The notes under the pieces were generated by a model that searched no databases, had not been told where the DNA came from, and saw nothing but the letters and a program-made list of their open reading frames with translations. From assembly GCF_000799735.1 (NCBI RefSeq), contig NZ_JUHH01000001.1, positions 1,302,001 to 1,366,000 on the forward strand: a DNA stretch of 64,000 bases, written 5' to 3'. The first letter of the stretch is position 1. Each line of letters starts with the position of its first letter. This document shows positions 44,138-52,483 of this stretch, in pieces. A program made the position numbers and the translations under genes. This DNA comes from Methylotenera sp. G11. Lineage in GTDB: Bacteria > Pseudomonadota > Gammaproteobacteria > Burkholderiales > Methylophilaceae.

Positions 44138-45619
44138 ATGAAAACTTCAAGTTACTCAGCTCCAGAACAGTCCGGATTCAAGTTTGACAATAGCTACGCA
44201 AAACTCGCATCCAAGCTATATCAGAAACAAAAGCCAGAAGCCGCCAGAAACCCGAACCTGCTATTACTTAATCATGCACTTGCCAAAACGCTGGGATTGA
44301 ATGTGCAGGCTCTTGAAAAGGAAGGTGCAGAATATCTCGGTGGGAATGCTTTATACGCAACTGCCGAACCTATTGCCCAAGCTTATGCAGGACATCAATT
44401 CGGTGGATTTAACATGCTGGGAGATGGCCGCGCCGTGTTATTAGGCGAACACATTACTCCGGACAACAAAAGATTCGACATCCAGCTGAAAGGCTCCGGC
44501 AGAACTGCATACTCACGCTCAGGAGATGGCCGCGCAGCGTTGGCACCGATGCTGCGCGAGTACATTATCAGCGAAGCCATGCATGCCCTGGGCATCCCCA
44601 CCACAAGAAGCCTGGCGGTGGTCACAACCGGTGAAATGGTATACCGTGATGATGCATACCCAGGCGCAGTATTGACCCGCGTTGCATCCAGCCACATTCG
44701 CATCGGAACGTTTCAGTACGCGTCTGCGCTGCAGGATCGTCAGCTACTCGCTGAATTAGCTGATTACACCATCCATCGCCATTTTCCAGAAATTGCTGCT
44801 GCAGAAAATAAATATGCGAGACTTCTGGAAAAAGTCATCGACCTACAAGCATCACTGATAGCGAAGTGGATGCAGGTTGGCTTTATTCATGGCGTAATGA
44901 ATACCGATAATATGAGTATCTGCGGCGAAACTATTGACTATGGTCCATGCGCCTTCATGAATAACTATGACCCAGGCACTGTATTTAGCTCAATTGACAG
45001 CAAAGGCCGCTATGCTTTCGGCAATCAGGCGCCAATCGCACACTGGAACTTGTACCGGTTTGCTGAAACGCTGCTTCCGCTCATCAACACGGATGAGGAT
45101 CAATCCATCGTCACCGCAAAAGAATTACTGGAAGCGTTCCCAGCCAGATTCCTAGCTTACTGGCTGGCCGGCATGCGGCATAAATTAGGGCTTTTCAATC
45201 AGGAGCAGGGCGATTTGGAACTCGTGGAAGATTTATTAATGTATATGCAGAAAAATAATGCCGACTACACCAATACATTCAGGTCGCTTGGAAAAGAACT
45301 CTTAAAAACAATGCAGATTTACCATGATGCAGGGTTTAAAAACTGGCTGCAGGCATGGGAAGCAAGATTATCCAGGCAGCAAGAAAATTTCGCGCAAAGT
45401 CTCACTTTGATGGACAGAACCAACCCGGCCATCATTCCGCGCAATCACCTGGTAGAAGACGCTATTTCAGCAGCTGTCGATCAACAAACACTACAACCAC
45501 TGGAACAATTATTATCCGCAATCACCGCCCCTTACAGCACAGATGCAGTCCATAGTAAATTTACACAGCCACCCGAACCGAGCTTCGACATTCATTACAA
45601 AACTTTTTGCGGCACTTAA
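44138..45619 (+). CDS. selO: Protein adenylyltransferase SelO (YdiU, UPF0061)
   Basis: A 493-residue pseudokinase-fold enzyme that transfers AMP from ATP to Ser, Thr or Tyr of target proteins, mostly redox enzymes. Typical motifs are present: YAGHQFGGFNMLGDGRAVLL, the nucleotide loop QLKGSGRTAYSRSGDGRAAL, REYIISEAMHALGIPTTRSL and the metal-binding GVMNTDNMSICGETIDYGPC. The length is normal for the family. A cysteine four residues from the C-terminus (FCGT) fits the redox-sensitive C-terminal cysteine known in Escherichia coli SelO. It stands alone between the LuxR-type regulator and a convergent cytochrome operon. In the gap before it (43922-44137) I see nothing identifiable. Confidence 0.93.
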   Translation: MKTSSYSAPEQSGFKFDNSYAKLASKLYQKQKPEAARNPNLLLLNHALAKTLGLNVQALEKEGAEYLGGNALYATAEPIAQAYAGHQFGGFNMLGDGRAVLLGEHITPDNKRFDIQLKGSGRTAYSRSGDGRAALAPMLREYIISEAMHALGIPTTRSLAVVTTGEMVYRDDAYPGAVLTRVASSHIRIGTFQYASALQDRQLLAELADYTIHRHFPEIAAAENKYARLLEKVIDLQASLIAKWMQVGFIHGVMNTDNMSICGETIDYGPCAFMNNYDPGTVFSSIDSKGRYAFGNQAPIAHWNLYRFAETLLPLINTDEDQSIVTAKELLEAFPARFLAYWLAGMRHKLGLFNQEQGDLELVEDLLMYMQKNNADYTNTFRSLGKELLKTMQIYHDAGFKNWLQAWEARLSRQQENFAQSLTLMDRTNPAIIPRNHLVEDAISAAVDQQTLQPLEQLLSAITAPYSTDAVHSKFTQPPEPSFDIHYKTFCGT

Positions 45620-45644
45620 GTAAGTGAACGATGGTTGTAGTTAC

Positions 45645-45787
45645 AAAAAAGCAGGCTACAGCCTGCCCATATAGATTTTGCATGCCTCAACAAGAGTCTC
45701 CAGCAAAAACCTGTTATCAAACAGGGATCTCCTTATAAAGAATAGATCCCGCACACAAAAAGAAAAAAACTGGCCATTTCTGGCCAG
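45645..45787 (-). terminator. Two intrinsic terminators downstream of the cytochrome operon
   Basis: On the minus strand, CTGGCCA and TGGCCAG (45770-45787) form a hairpin followed by TTTTTTTC. Further on, GCAGGCT and AGCCTGC (45651-45666) are followed by TTTTTT. They lie 75-215 bp beyond the cytochrome c stop and account for most of the 241-bp gap after selO; the second could also affect selO read-through. Confidence 0.7.
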
Positions 45788-45860
45788 GCCTTCTAGGAAA
45801 TGACATATCACGATCATATTACTTTCATCGCTTGCAAGCCCTTATACAGAGTGGTCATAT

Positions 45861-46241
45861 TTAATGCAGGCTGGATAAAAACTCTATCAGATCAGCCCTG
45901 TCTTTTGGATTATCAAGCCCATCATATTTCATCTTGCCAGCTGGCACTAAAACCTTAGGATGTTCCATATATGCCGATAACTGATCGGATGTCCATATTA
46001 TCTGTGAGCTGCGCATATTATCTGAGTAGTTGAAATCATTGATAGAAGCAGATTTTCTACCTAGGATATTCCACAAAGAGGGTCCTTTCTTATTCTTACC
46101 TTCTTTAACACTATGGCATTCCGCACACTCCTGATTGAACATGTTCTTGCCGTTATTGATATCAACGGCGGCATAAAGCGCATTGGAGTTAGCAAGCAGC
46201 AGCAAAGCTGACAATCCAATTAAATATCTGATGTTCACCAT
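45861..46241 (-). CDS. Small class I cytochrome c
   Basis: A 126-residue periplasmic monohaem cytochrome. A signal peptide (YLIGLSALLLLANSNALYA) is followed by the haem-binding CAECH near residue 40, and the axial Met is probably in AGKMKYDGL. The domain pattern GPSLWNILGRKSAS and DFNYSDNMRSS-x-I-x-W matches the cytochrome c2/c550 class. It ends in LIEFLSSLH, the usual C-terminal helix. It is the last gene of a three-gene operon, 12 bp after the porin-like cytochrome gene, and probably exchanges electrons with cytochrome b561 and the outer-membrane partner; the pathway is inferred from the neighbourhood. Confidence 0.88.
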   Translation of the reverse strand: MVNIRYLIGLSALLLLANSNALYAAVDINNGKNMFNQECAECHSVKEGKNKKGPSLWNILGRKSASINDFNYSDNMRSSQIIWTSDQLSAYMEHPKVLVPAGKMKYDGLDNPKDRADLIEFLSSLH

Positions 46242-46253
46242 ATTTATCCCTTC

Positions 46254-47606
46254 TTAAAATGCGAGCCAGGCAAAAGCAAATAACGTATTGTTATCCGAAG
46301 CATTCCTGCCCAAGCCATCATAGTTGTTCTTTGCGCCATTAAACTTGGTATAACCCGTATATTGCAGGCCCAGGCGCATATTCGCCCATGGACTACCCCA
46401 TGACTCGTCCTTGCCCCATGGCGTCCAGTCTGCCTGTACTATATAGCCGCGGCTGTCTGGCGAGCCATTGATGCTGCCGCTATCTGCTTCACCGGAGTTA
46501 TAGAGTTTGTCATCCGTGTTGCCGCGGATATCAAACACACCTAAAGTCACGCCATACGTATTGTTATAGTGGTAGCTGCCAGCCAGATCAAAGCGTTTCA
46601 AGTCACCATGCTTGCTATCGGCACCGTCACTGCCGAAAGTGCTGCCCAGAGTGCGCCTTTCATCAATGTAGCTGGTATTTACCGTAAAAATATGTTCCCT
46701 GGTACCCAGAAACTGGTAGGAAGCATCCACCCCGATATCGTGGTACTTATCGGTCGGACCGCTTAAGAAATCAGGCTGCAGTTTTGCATCCATGCCGAAC
46801 AGTCCAACATGAAATGCCTGTTTTTTAAAGTCTTTGAAATATCCCAGCCTCCAATACGGCGATGTTCCGCTGATACGGCCATCTTCACCCGCATTAATCT
46901 TGTTTCTCAAGCTTCTGGACAAGGTCTGGTAACCGCCGAATTCAGCATAAAAACTATTGTCATAGAAGCCGTATGCGGTAGCGCCCAGCACCTGCTGTTC
47001 CAACGCACCGTTGATGAAAGGTGAAGCGGCAGGCCCCGGAGCCAGCTCAGAAGACATGTAAGGGAATTTGAATCCGTTAAGGGTGTTAAACGGATCCTGC
47101 ACTGTAGGATTGTTATTGAGTGAGATGCCGTAAGTCAGGTCTTTACCACCAAACTGCCTGCTGTCTGCGATGCGGATATCCATATTGTCCATGGCGAATT
47201 TTCGGTCAAAATCATTGCCGGTTACCTGCACAAAGGAACCTACGTGGTCAGAGAGCCTGCCCGCAAGAAATATCGATAATTCCTGCAATGATAGATTATC
47301 GTTCTTGCCAAAATGCGGCTGCGCATCATCACTCAACTTTTTGTTCGTGTGTGTAAATCCTTCTACCAGCATGGCCGAGAGCGGAACCTTGCCGTCCTTG
47401 CCATCGGTATCGACATAACCGCCTAATTTAAATTGCATACCATGCGGCGTAAGCTGCGGCCCAAAGGCGCCAATGTGGCACGCCGAGCAGGACTCCCCTG
47501 TCTGCCTGGCAAAGCTTGGGATGGCATTTGCATAGGCACTAAAAAAAACGAGACCTGTCACAAATGTCATCTTGAACCACTGAATGATTGTTTTTTTGAA
47601 CAACAT
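46254..47606 (-). CDS. Outer-membrane protein with N-terminal c-type haem motif
   Basis: A 450-residue protein with a signal peptide (FVTGLVFFSAYANA), a single haem-binding motif CSACH directly after it (TGESCSACHIGAFGPQLTPHG), and then a long region of alternating strands with many aromatic residues, typical of an outer-membrane beta-barrel (for example YGFYDNSFYAEFGGYQTLS, YWRLGYFKDFKKQAFHVGLF, MRLGLQYTGYTKFNGAKNNY). It ends AFAWLAF, a barrel-type C-terminal Phe. I recognise the type but not a named family. A haem at the periplasmic mouth of a barrel suggests electron transfer across the outer membrane, or a porin tied to respiration; both are inferences. Confidence 0.72.
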   Translation of the reverse strand: MLFKKTIIQWFKMTFVTGLVFFSAYANAIPSFARQTGESCSACHIGAFGPQLTPHGMQFKLGGYVDTDGKDGKVPLSAMLVEGFTHTNKKLSDDAQPHFGKNDNLSLQELSIFLAGRLSDHVGSFVQVTGNDFDRKFAMDNMDIRIADSRQFGGKDLTYGISLNNNPTVQDPFNTLNGFKFPYMSSELAPGPAASPFINGALEQQVLGATAYGFYDNSFYAEFGGYQTLSRSLRNKINAGEDGRISGTSPYWRLGYFKDFKKQAFHVGLFGMDAKLQPDFLSGPTDKYHDIGVDASYQFLGTREHIFTVNTSYIDERRTLGSTFGSDGADSKHGDLKRFDLAGSYHYNNTYGVTLGVFDIRGNTDDKLYNSGEADSGSINGSPDSRGYIVQADWTPWGKDESWGSPWANMRLGLQYTGYTKFNGAKNNYDGLGRNASDNNTLFAFAWLAF

Positions 47607-47646
47607 GATAATTCCCCCCGGTTTGAAGATATTGGATTAGTTGAAG

Positions 47647-48195
47647 TTATTTAAATATTGGAGCCATCGCGCGCAGCACGTTGTCTTTTTTGAAATAGTG
47701 ATGCCATAACGCGGCAAGGGCGTGCATAAAAATCAAGGCCAATAATATATAAGCCGCCCACTCATGCCAGTCGGCCAAAGTTTCTGCCATATCCATATCC
47801 TCGGACACCAATGCCGGCAGATGGATAAATCCAAGGAAATTTACCGGCTGTCCCTTAGCACTCACCTGTGCCCAGCCAAGAAGAGGAATAACCAACAAAC
47901 TGAGATACAGTGCAAAATGCACTGTTTTTGCAGCGACCTTTGAAAACAGGTCAAGTTCGTGATCCGGGAAATGTTTACGATACTTTATGACAAACAGCAC
48001 ACGAAGCATTAATAACGCCGGGACTAATAACCCAATAAATTTATGAATACTCAGCATCCATAACCGCGCAGGTTTACCCTCTATAAGGTCCCTGATGAAT
48101 ATTAATGTCAGCCCCAGTAAGATCAAACCAGTGGTGAGCCAGTGAATGATTACAACGGCTTTAGGATATCTTGGATTGCTCATAGGTATCTTCAA
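47647..48195 (-). CDS. Cytochrome b561 family membrane protein
   Basis: A 182-residue inner-membrane dihaem cytochrome b561. Four hydrophobic helices are clear: VIIHWLTTGLILLGLTLIFI, IHKFIGLLVPALLMLRVLFV, VHFALYLSLLVIPLLGWAQV, and AAYILLALIFMHALAALWHH. Haem-ligand histidines lie in the first, second, third and fourth (WLTT-preceding H, IHKF, VHFALY, HALAALWHH). Members move electrons from the quinone pool to periplasmic acceptors. It heads the three-gene operon with the porin-like cytochrome (40 bp downstream) and cytochrome c, which suits a quinol to periplasm to outer-membrane path. A dyad related to the adhesin-operon site lies 162 bp upstream. Confidence 0.88.
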   Translation of the reverse strand: MKIPMSNPRYPKAVVIIHWLTTGLILLGLTLIFIRDLIEGKPARLWMLSIHKFIGLLVPALLMLRVLFVIKYRKHFPDHELDLFSKVAAKTVHFALYLSLLVIPLLGWAQVSAKGQPVNFLGFIHLPALVSEDMDMAETLADWHEWAAYILLALIFMHALAALWHHYFKKDNVLRAMAPIFK

Positions 48196-48356
48196 AATAT
48201 ATGGACACCTACAACAAAAGCAACCCGCGTGCCAATTAATATTTATTAAGCAATATCAATCAGTTAATATTAACTATCAGTATTTACAATGCATTAATAA
48301 TACTTAAATTGCGCATTAATCTATATTAAAAACTGTAAAATTCATACAATATTTGC

Positions 48357-48370
48357 GGGAAAAATTACCG
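48357..48370. promoter_or_regulatory. 14-bp dyad related to the adhesin-operon site
   Basis: GGGAAAAATTACCG lies between the cytochrome b561 gene and att-like repeat A. It shares the GGGAA..TT.CCG skeleton of the sites at 35450, 40930 and 41048. Its target gene is unclear; cytochrome b561 is the nearest. Confidence 0.3.
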
Positions 48371-48402
48371 CACCAATACCGCGCCCCGTATAAGCAAAAC
48401 GC

Positions 48403-48655
48403 AAAAAGAAAAAGCCTAGTCATTTCTGACTAGGCTTTATATCTTGGTAGGGCATGTGGGGATCGAACCCACAACAAACGGATTAAAAGTTGTTATAACA
48501 AATTGATTTTTAATGTTATTTGTTCGCCCTCTTTCGCCAATACTCGCTGACACTCGTTAAAGTTGTCACGTTTAATATTTTAGAATGGCAACAATCGGCC
48601 AATTGCTGACCATCGTCAATTTACTGTATCCGGTGCTTAAGCGGGACAAAGTGGT
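48403..48655. repeat. att-like repeat A: drifted tRNA-Lys 3' half plus recombination region
   Basis: From left to right: a terminator hairpin like that of the tRNA-Lys (48411-48438); a 46-bp copy of the tRNA-Lys 3' half (48445-48490) with several substitutions relative to the native tRNA; the core GATTAAAAGT followed by the 12-bp palindrome TTGTTATAACAA; and ~160 bp shared with repeat B (TACTCGCTGACACTCG, GAATGGCAACAATCGG, GACCATCGTCAATTTAC). This marks the outer edge of the island. It accounts for most of the 474-bp gap 48196-48669. Confidence 0.85.
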
Positions 48656-48669
48656 CATTCACAGTTAAA

Positions 48670-49305
48670 CTATTTCTTGGTATTCGCTGGCCAGTTCTGC
48701 ATGGCAATATCAATAATATCCATGAGCGCATCCTTGCTTGCGCCACTAGAAGCTTGTACTGAAATCCCCTGATGAATGGTGGCGACGTATTTTGCCAGTG
48801 CAGTTGTATTGGCACCTTCAGGCAAATCTCTTTTTTCCTTCGCTAAATCAAATCGTTTTTTTAAACTTTCTTCCAAATTGGCACGATACGCGATGAGTTT
48901 TTTCTGCATCATTTCTGCTTCTGGCCCACAAGATAATGCACCTTGCACAATCATGCATCCTCGTGGATTTTGATGTTGGGTTAGTAGCTCCACGGCTTTA
49001 GTAAGAAACGTTTTAGCTACCAGATAAGAAGTGGGCTCTGCCATCGCCTCCTTCACAAATGCGCTTGGGCCAGTGACATATTTATCTAAAACTTGATTAA
49101 ACAAAGCTTCCTTATTGCCAAAAGCTGCATAGATACTAGGTTTATTCATACCCATGGCTTCGATAAGTGCTGCCATAGAAGTGCCTTCATAGCCAAACGT
49201 CCAAAATGTTTGCATGGCTTTTTCTAGCGCATCTTCATAGTTAAATGCAGGCGGTCTCCCGCGTCGTTTTAGAACATCTGCTTGTTGATCTTCTGTGCTA
49301 CTCAT
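48670..49305 (-). CDS. TetR-family repressor
   Basis: A 211-residue regulator. The N-terminal helix-turn-helix covers residues ~20-65 (ALEKAMQTFWTFGYEGTSMA, LIEAMGMNKPSIYAAFGNKE, where GMNKPSIYAAF is the recognition helix). The C-terminal ligand domain is helical, with the TetR_C motif NPRGCMIVQGALSCGPEAE. It is divergent from the SDR gene across a 126-bp gap that contains two TACC-N4-GGTA operator candidates around a sigma-70 promoter, so it very likely represses the SDR/DUF2798/hydrolase operon and perhaps itself. The inducer is unknown; similar YxaF/LmrA-type and AcuR-like repressors sense small organic compounds. Confidence 0.9.
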   Translation of the reverse strand: MSSTEDQQADVLKRRGRPPAFNYEDALEKAMQTFWTFGYEGTSMAALIEAMGMNKPSIYAAFGNKEALFNQVLDKYVTGPSAFVKEAMAEPTSYLVAKTFLTKAVELLTQHQNPRGCMIVQGALSCGPEAEMMQKKLIAYRANLEESLKKRFDLAKEKRDLPEGANTTALAKYVATIHQGISVQASSGASKDALMDIIDIAMQNWPANTKK

Positions 49306-49337
49306 AAGTTAACTCACATGTGATATTTTTAATATTA

Positions 49338-49404
49338 TACCATTCGGTAATAAATGTGTTGACATATTAATGAATGCCCTTTATTATTTATTTACCGTTT
49401 GGTA
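49338..49404 (+). promoter_or_regulatory. SDR-operon promoter flanked by two TetR-type operators
   Basis: TACCATTCGGTA (49338-49349) and TACCGTTTGGTA (49393-49404) are matching palindromes, 55 bp apart start to start. Between them lies TTGACA (49359-49364), a 17-bp spacer and TATTAT (49382-49387), a near-consensus promoter. The second operator starts six bases after the -10, so it covers the transcription start. Confidence 0.8.
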
Positions 49405-49431
49405 CATATTAAATAAATGATGGAGAAAAGA

Positions 49432-50175
49432 ATGAGTAATCATGAAAACAAGGTGGCTTTTATCAGTGGCGCGAATCGTGGCATTGGCTTTGAAACAGCC
49501 AGAAAATTAGGAGAGCTTGGGATAACAGTCATTATCGGTGCACGCGACGTCGCGAAAGGTAAAGCAGCCGCTAATGACTTAATTTCAAGAGGAATAAAAG
49601 CAGATGCAATTTACTACGACGCGAATGACGTAAAATCCGCACACGATGTTTATGATTATCTTGATAAACATTACGGGAAGTTAGATATTCTTGTGAACAA
49701 TGCAGGCGTCAACCACGAGCAATTGATGGGCAAGAATAACAGTAGCTCTTTAAGCAAAGATGCTTTACAGAATACATTCCAAACCAACTTATTTTCCGTA
49801 ATTGAAATTACACAGAGATTATTGCCCTTAATTAGCAAAGCGCCTGCTGGTCGCATTGTGAATCTATCTAGCATACTGGCATCACTAACTCTGCACAGTA
49901 TGCCAAACTCCCCAATAGATCCTGCTAAAGCGTTTGCCTATAACGCTTCAAAGACAGCATTAAATGTCTATACGGTTCATTTAGCCCACGAGTTGCGTGA
50001 TACCAATATCAAAGTGAACTCCGCACACCCAGGTTGGGTAAAAACTGAGCTTGGCGGTGAACATGCGCCAATGGAAGTTGCAGATAGTTACAAAACCAGT
50101 GTTTACCTTGCCACATTAGATGAAAATGGTCCAAGCGGTGGTTTTTTCCATGAAACAGACCCACTCCCTTGGTAA
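49432..50175 (+). CDS. Short-chain dehydrogenase/reductase
   Basis: A ~247-residue classical SDR, an NAD(P)-dependent oxidoreductase of carbonyl compounds. The coenzyme motif SGANRGIGFETARKLGELG is at the N-terminus, the structural NNAG in ILVNNAGVNHE, the catalytic Ser in VNLSS and the Tyr/Lys pair in AYNASKTALN. The downstream segment VNSAHPGWVKTELGGEHAPM resembles carbonyl-reductase-like members. The ATG at 49432 is chosen since GGAG lies 8 bp upstream; the frame opens five codons earlier. It is the first gene of the TetR-controlled operon. The substrate is unknown; it may detoxify reactive carbonyls. Confidence 0.9.
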   Translation: MSNHENKVAFISGANRGIGFETARKLGELGITVIIGARDVAKGKAAANDLISRGIKADAIYYDANDVKSAHDVYDYLDKHYGKLDILVNNAGVNHEQLMGKNNSSSLSKDALQNTFQTNLFSVIEITQRLLPLISKAPAGRIVNLSSILASLTLHSMPNSPIDPAKAFAYNASKTALNVYTVHLAHELRDTNIKVNSAHPGWVKTELGGEHAPMEVADSYKTSVYLATLDENGPSGGFFHETDPLPW

Positions 50176-50189
50176 GTTAGGAAATAGAC

Positions 50190-50426
50190 ATGGCTAAAAA
50201 AATTCCATTTCGTTACCGCGTATATTGTTTTGCGCTAGTAATGTCATTTTTTACATCAATGATTGTCTCCGGCACTGTGATTAGTTTGCGCACTAGCGCT
50301 CTTGAGGGATTTTTACATATTTGGCCATCGTCTTTCGCGATTGCATGGCCAATTGTATTTATCGCGATTCTTATCATCGCACCGCTTGTTAACAAATTTT
50401 TAAATGTGTTTATTGAGTCTAGCTAA
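50190..50426 (+). CDS. DUF2798 small membrane protein
   Basis: A 78-residue inner-membrane protein of the DUF2798 type: two hydrophobic helices (FALVMSFFTSMIVSGTVISL, FAIAWPIVFIAILIIAPLVN) joined by a short loop with FLHIWPSS, and a basic N-terminus (MAKKIPFRYR). Length and layout are as expected for the family, whose function is not known. It lies 14 bp after the SDR gene and 19 bp before the hydrolase gene, inside one operon. Confidence 0.8.
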   Translation: MAKKIPFRYRVYCFALVMSFFTSMIVSGTVISLRTSALEGFLHIWPSSFAIAWPIVFIAILIIAPLVNKFLNVFIESS

Positions 50427-50445
50427 AAGTAAGGAATAACCAATA

Positions 50446-51297
50446 ATGAATCACATCTCCAAGTTAGAACAACTTCAGGAAATTAACATAGGTGCCAACT
50501 GCACACTCCGATACCTAAAAGCAGGTGCTGGCAAGCCACTCATTTTGATGCATACCATACGGACGCAATTAGATTACTTTCAGGAAGTAATTCCCGAGTT
50601 AGCAAAACACTATACAGTTTATGCAGTGGATTTACCTGGTCATGGCAGATCGTCTATCGATACAAGAGTCAATTACGATGAACCTTATATGCGAAAAGCA
50701 ATAGTCGCTTTTATTGAAAAATTAGATTTAAGCGACGTCACGCTGGTAGGCGAATCGATAGGCGCAGTGTTGGCGCTTACAGTGGCTAATGAGGTACCGG
50801 AGCGTATTATCAAAGTAATTTCCTCTAACACCTACGACTACGAAACCCGTTATGCCGATGGTTTACGCAGGGGAAATATATTTTCGAATATCGTGATTGC
50901 CAATTATGCAGTACCCATCCATGGTGCAATCTTTGCCCTATTTGAAAACTGGCTATTTTTAGGCCTGGCAATGAAAGGTGGTTTAAGAAATAAAAGCTGG
51001 ATGCCCTCTAAGCTCTTAAGTGAATTTAATCGCACAGGATTCCGCAGAGGCTATAGATATGTGGAGCGTAACGTTTTTGCTAACTGGCGATCATGGAATA
51101 AAGCAAGAGCGCAATATACTGGTGTAAAAGCACCAGTAACCTTAGTTTACGGCGATCATGACTGGTCAACAATTCCTGAGCGTCAGCGCACTGCAAAAGC
51201 ACTGGGTAACATCAATATCATTACGTTAGAAAATACAGGGCATTTTGGATTTGTGGACAACCCCAAAAAATTATTAGAAGTAATTTTAAAACTTTAA
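50446..51297 (+). CDS. Alpha/beta hydrolase
   Basis: A 283-residue alpha/beta-hydrolase-fold enzyme. The oxyanion region is in LILMHTIRTQLDYF, and YAVDLPGHGRSS follows strand 4. The nucleophile elbow is GESIG (LVGESIGAVLAL), the acid is probably Asp in VYGDHDWSTIP, and the catalytic His is in LENTGHFGFVDNP. Together they form a full Ser-Asp-His triad. It ends the TetR-controlled operon; together with the SDR it may process a small ester or a hydroxy/keto compound. Specificity cannot be read from the sequence. The 230 bp after it, up to repeat B, contain nothing I can identify. Confidence 0.88.
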   Translation: MNHISKLEQLQEINIGANCTLRYLKAGAGKPLILMHTIRTQLDYFQEVIPELAKHYTVYAVDLPGHGRSSIDTRVNYDEPYMRKAIVAFIEKLDLSDVTLVGESIGAVLALTVANEVPERIIKVISSNTYDYETRYADGLRRGNIFSNIVIANYAVPIHGAIFALFENWLFLGLAMKGGLRNKSWMPSKLLSEFNRTGFRRGYRYVERNVFANWRSWNKARAQYTGVKAPVTLVYGDHDWSTIPERQRTAKALGNINIITLENTGHFGFVDNPKKLLEVILKL

Positions 51298-51530
51298 CCA
51301 TTAGCTGTTAAAGATGATTTTCATGGAGTTAACTCAGTATAAATACAGGTTATGCAGAGTAACTCCATAAAAGACTACCTAAATTAATGATGTTTGGAAT
51401 GGCAGCTATGCGGATTAACACGCCTTCGGCATGTTAGCGGCGACCTGCCATAGATTTTCAATTAGTGAATTACCGAAAGAACTCTAAGAAGCAATTTGAA
51501 ACTTTCAGTCTACTATAAGGCTACTAAAAA

Positions 51531-51785
51531 AAGAAAAAGGCTTAGCCATTTCTGACTAAGCCTTATATATCTTGGTAGGGTGTGCGGGGATCGAACCCAC
51601 GACAAACGGATTAAAAGTTGTTATAACAAATTGATTTTTAATGTTATTTACTCGACCTCTCTCGCCAATACTCGCTGACACTCGTCAAAGTTGTCACGTT
51701 TAAGATTTTCGAATGGCAACAATCGGTCAATTGCTGACCATCGTCAATTTACGGTATCCGGCGCCTAAGCCGGACAAAGCAGACG
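51531..51785. repeat. att-like repeat B: 88-bp copy of the tRNA-Lys 3' end and its terminator
   Basis: Positions 51531-51618 match 55663-55750 with no difference seen, covering the tRNA terminator hairpin and the 46 bp of the tRNA-Lys 3' half up to the anticodon stem. The core GATTAAAAGT, the palindrome TTGTTATAACAA and ~165 bp similar to repeat A follow. With the native tRNA it brackets a 4.1-kb unit as direct repeats. It takes up the middle of the 684-bp gap 51298-51981. Confidence 0.92.
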
Positions 51786-51839
51786 GTCATTTATTCAATA
51801 TTTAATCAAATTCAATTACAATCAATCAAGTGGTGCTGC

Positions 51840-51960
51840 GTCTCTATATTAATATTTCAATATAGAGACCGAGAAACAATAAAACCAAGAAAAGACAAGG
51901 GGTTCCAGCCATGCGTCATGCAATTACATTTATTAATATAGAGACCCATGGGCCTCTATA
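51840..51960. repeat. Inverted repeats with TATAGAG arms upstream of the GNAT gene
   Basis: GTCTCTATATT (51840-51850) and AATATAGAGAC (51859-51869) form an 11-bp perfect hairpin with an 8-nt loop. Further on, TATAGAG and CTCTATA (51937-51960) flank the palindrome CCCATGGG, giving a nearly perfect 24-bp dyad 21 bp before the GNAT start. The two elements share the TATAGAGAC arm. Confidence 0.7.
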
Positions 51961-51981
51961 ATTACTGTTGGGCCCCATGAA

Positions 51982-52461
51982 ATGAGCGCGAACTTCACGA
52001 TCCAAAGGGCGCATGCCAACGACGCGCAGGAGGTTGCTGTAATGGTTGGCGAGCTACTGGCTGAAATCATGAACGCCATTGGTGTTCAGGCGTTCAACTT
52101 CGACCTTGCCGAAACGACATCCAGACTCCAGGATTTCCTTAACCGTGAGAAGTATTTTGTATTTGTCGCTTGTGGCGAGAGTGGAAATCCGGTAGGTTTT
52201 ATTGCCCTTTATGAAAGCTATGCCCTTTACGCTGAGGGCGCTTTCGGCACCATGCCTGAACTTTACGTTCGTCCGGGGTACCGCACAAATGGGCTGGGCC
52301 TTCGTCTCGTATCCCAAGCAAAGTCTTTCGGAGTGTCGCGTGGCTGGACACGGTTGGAGGTTACAACGCCGCCGCTGCCGCAGTTCGACAGAACTTTGGC
52401 GTTTTATGAGCGTGAGGGTTTCGCTATAAGTGGTGGCCGCAAACTGAAGGTCTCTCTGTGA
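51982..52461 (+). CDS. GNAT-family N-acetyltransferase
   Basis: A 159-residue acetyltransferase using acetyl-CoA. The GNAT fold is visible: strand pair FVFVACGESGNPVGFIALYE, AFGTMPELYVRPGYRTNGLG with the CoA-pyrophosphate loop (R-x-x-G-x-G/A appearing as RTNGLG), LRLVSQAKSFGVSRGWTRL, and the C-terminal ALAFYE-like TLAFYEREGFAISGG. The acceptor is unknown. Its base composition and codon use (many GCC, GGC, CTG, CGC) are richer in G+C than the neighbouring AT-rich genes, which suggests recent transfer. It lies alone between repeats B and C. Similar single-gene GNATs are common in mobile cassettes. No antibiotic-specific motif is evident. Confidence 0.87.
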   Translation: MSANFTIQRAHANDAQEVAVMVGELLAEIMNAIGVQAFNFDLAETTSRLQDFLNREKYFVFVACGESGNPVGFIALYESYALYAEGAFGTMPELYVRPGYRTNGLGLRLVSQAKSFGVSRGWTRLEVTTPPLPQFDRTLAFYEREGFAISGGRKLKVSL

Positions 52462-52483
52462 TCTGTGACCCACCCCATCATTC

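Noticed and set aside
48445-48490. tRNA-Lys-like sequence on the minus strand
   Set aside because: Only the 3' half (anticodon arm to CCA) is present and it is mutated; it is the displaced end left by integration, not a gene.
51573-51618. Second tRNA-Lys-like sequence on the minus strand
   Set aside because: No difference seen from the native 3' half, but the 5' half is missing, so no cloverleaf can form.
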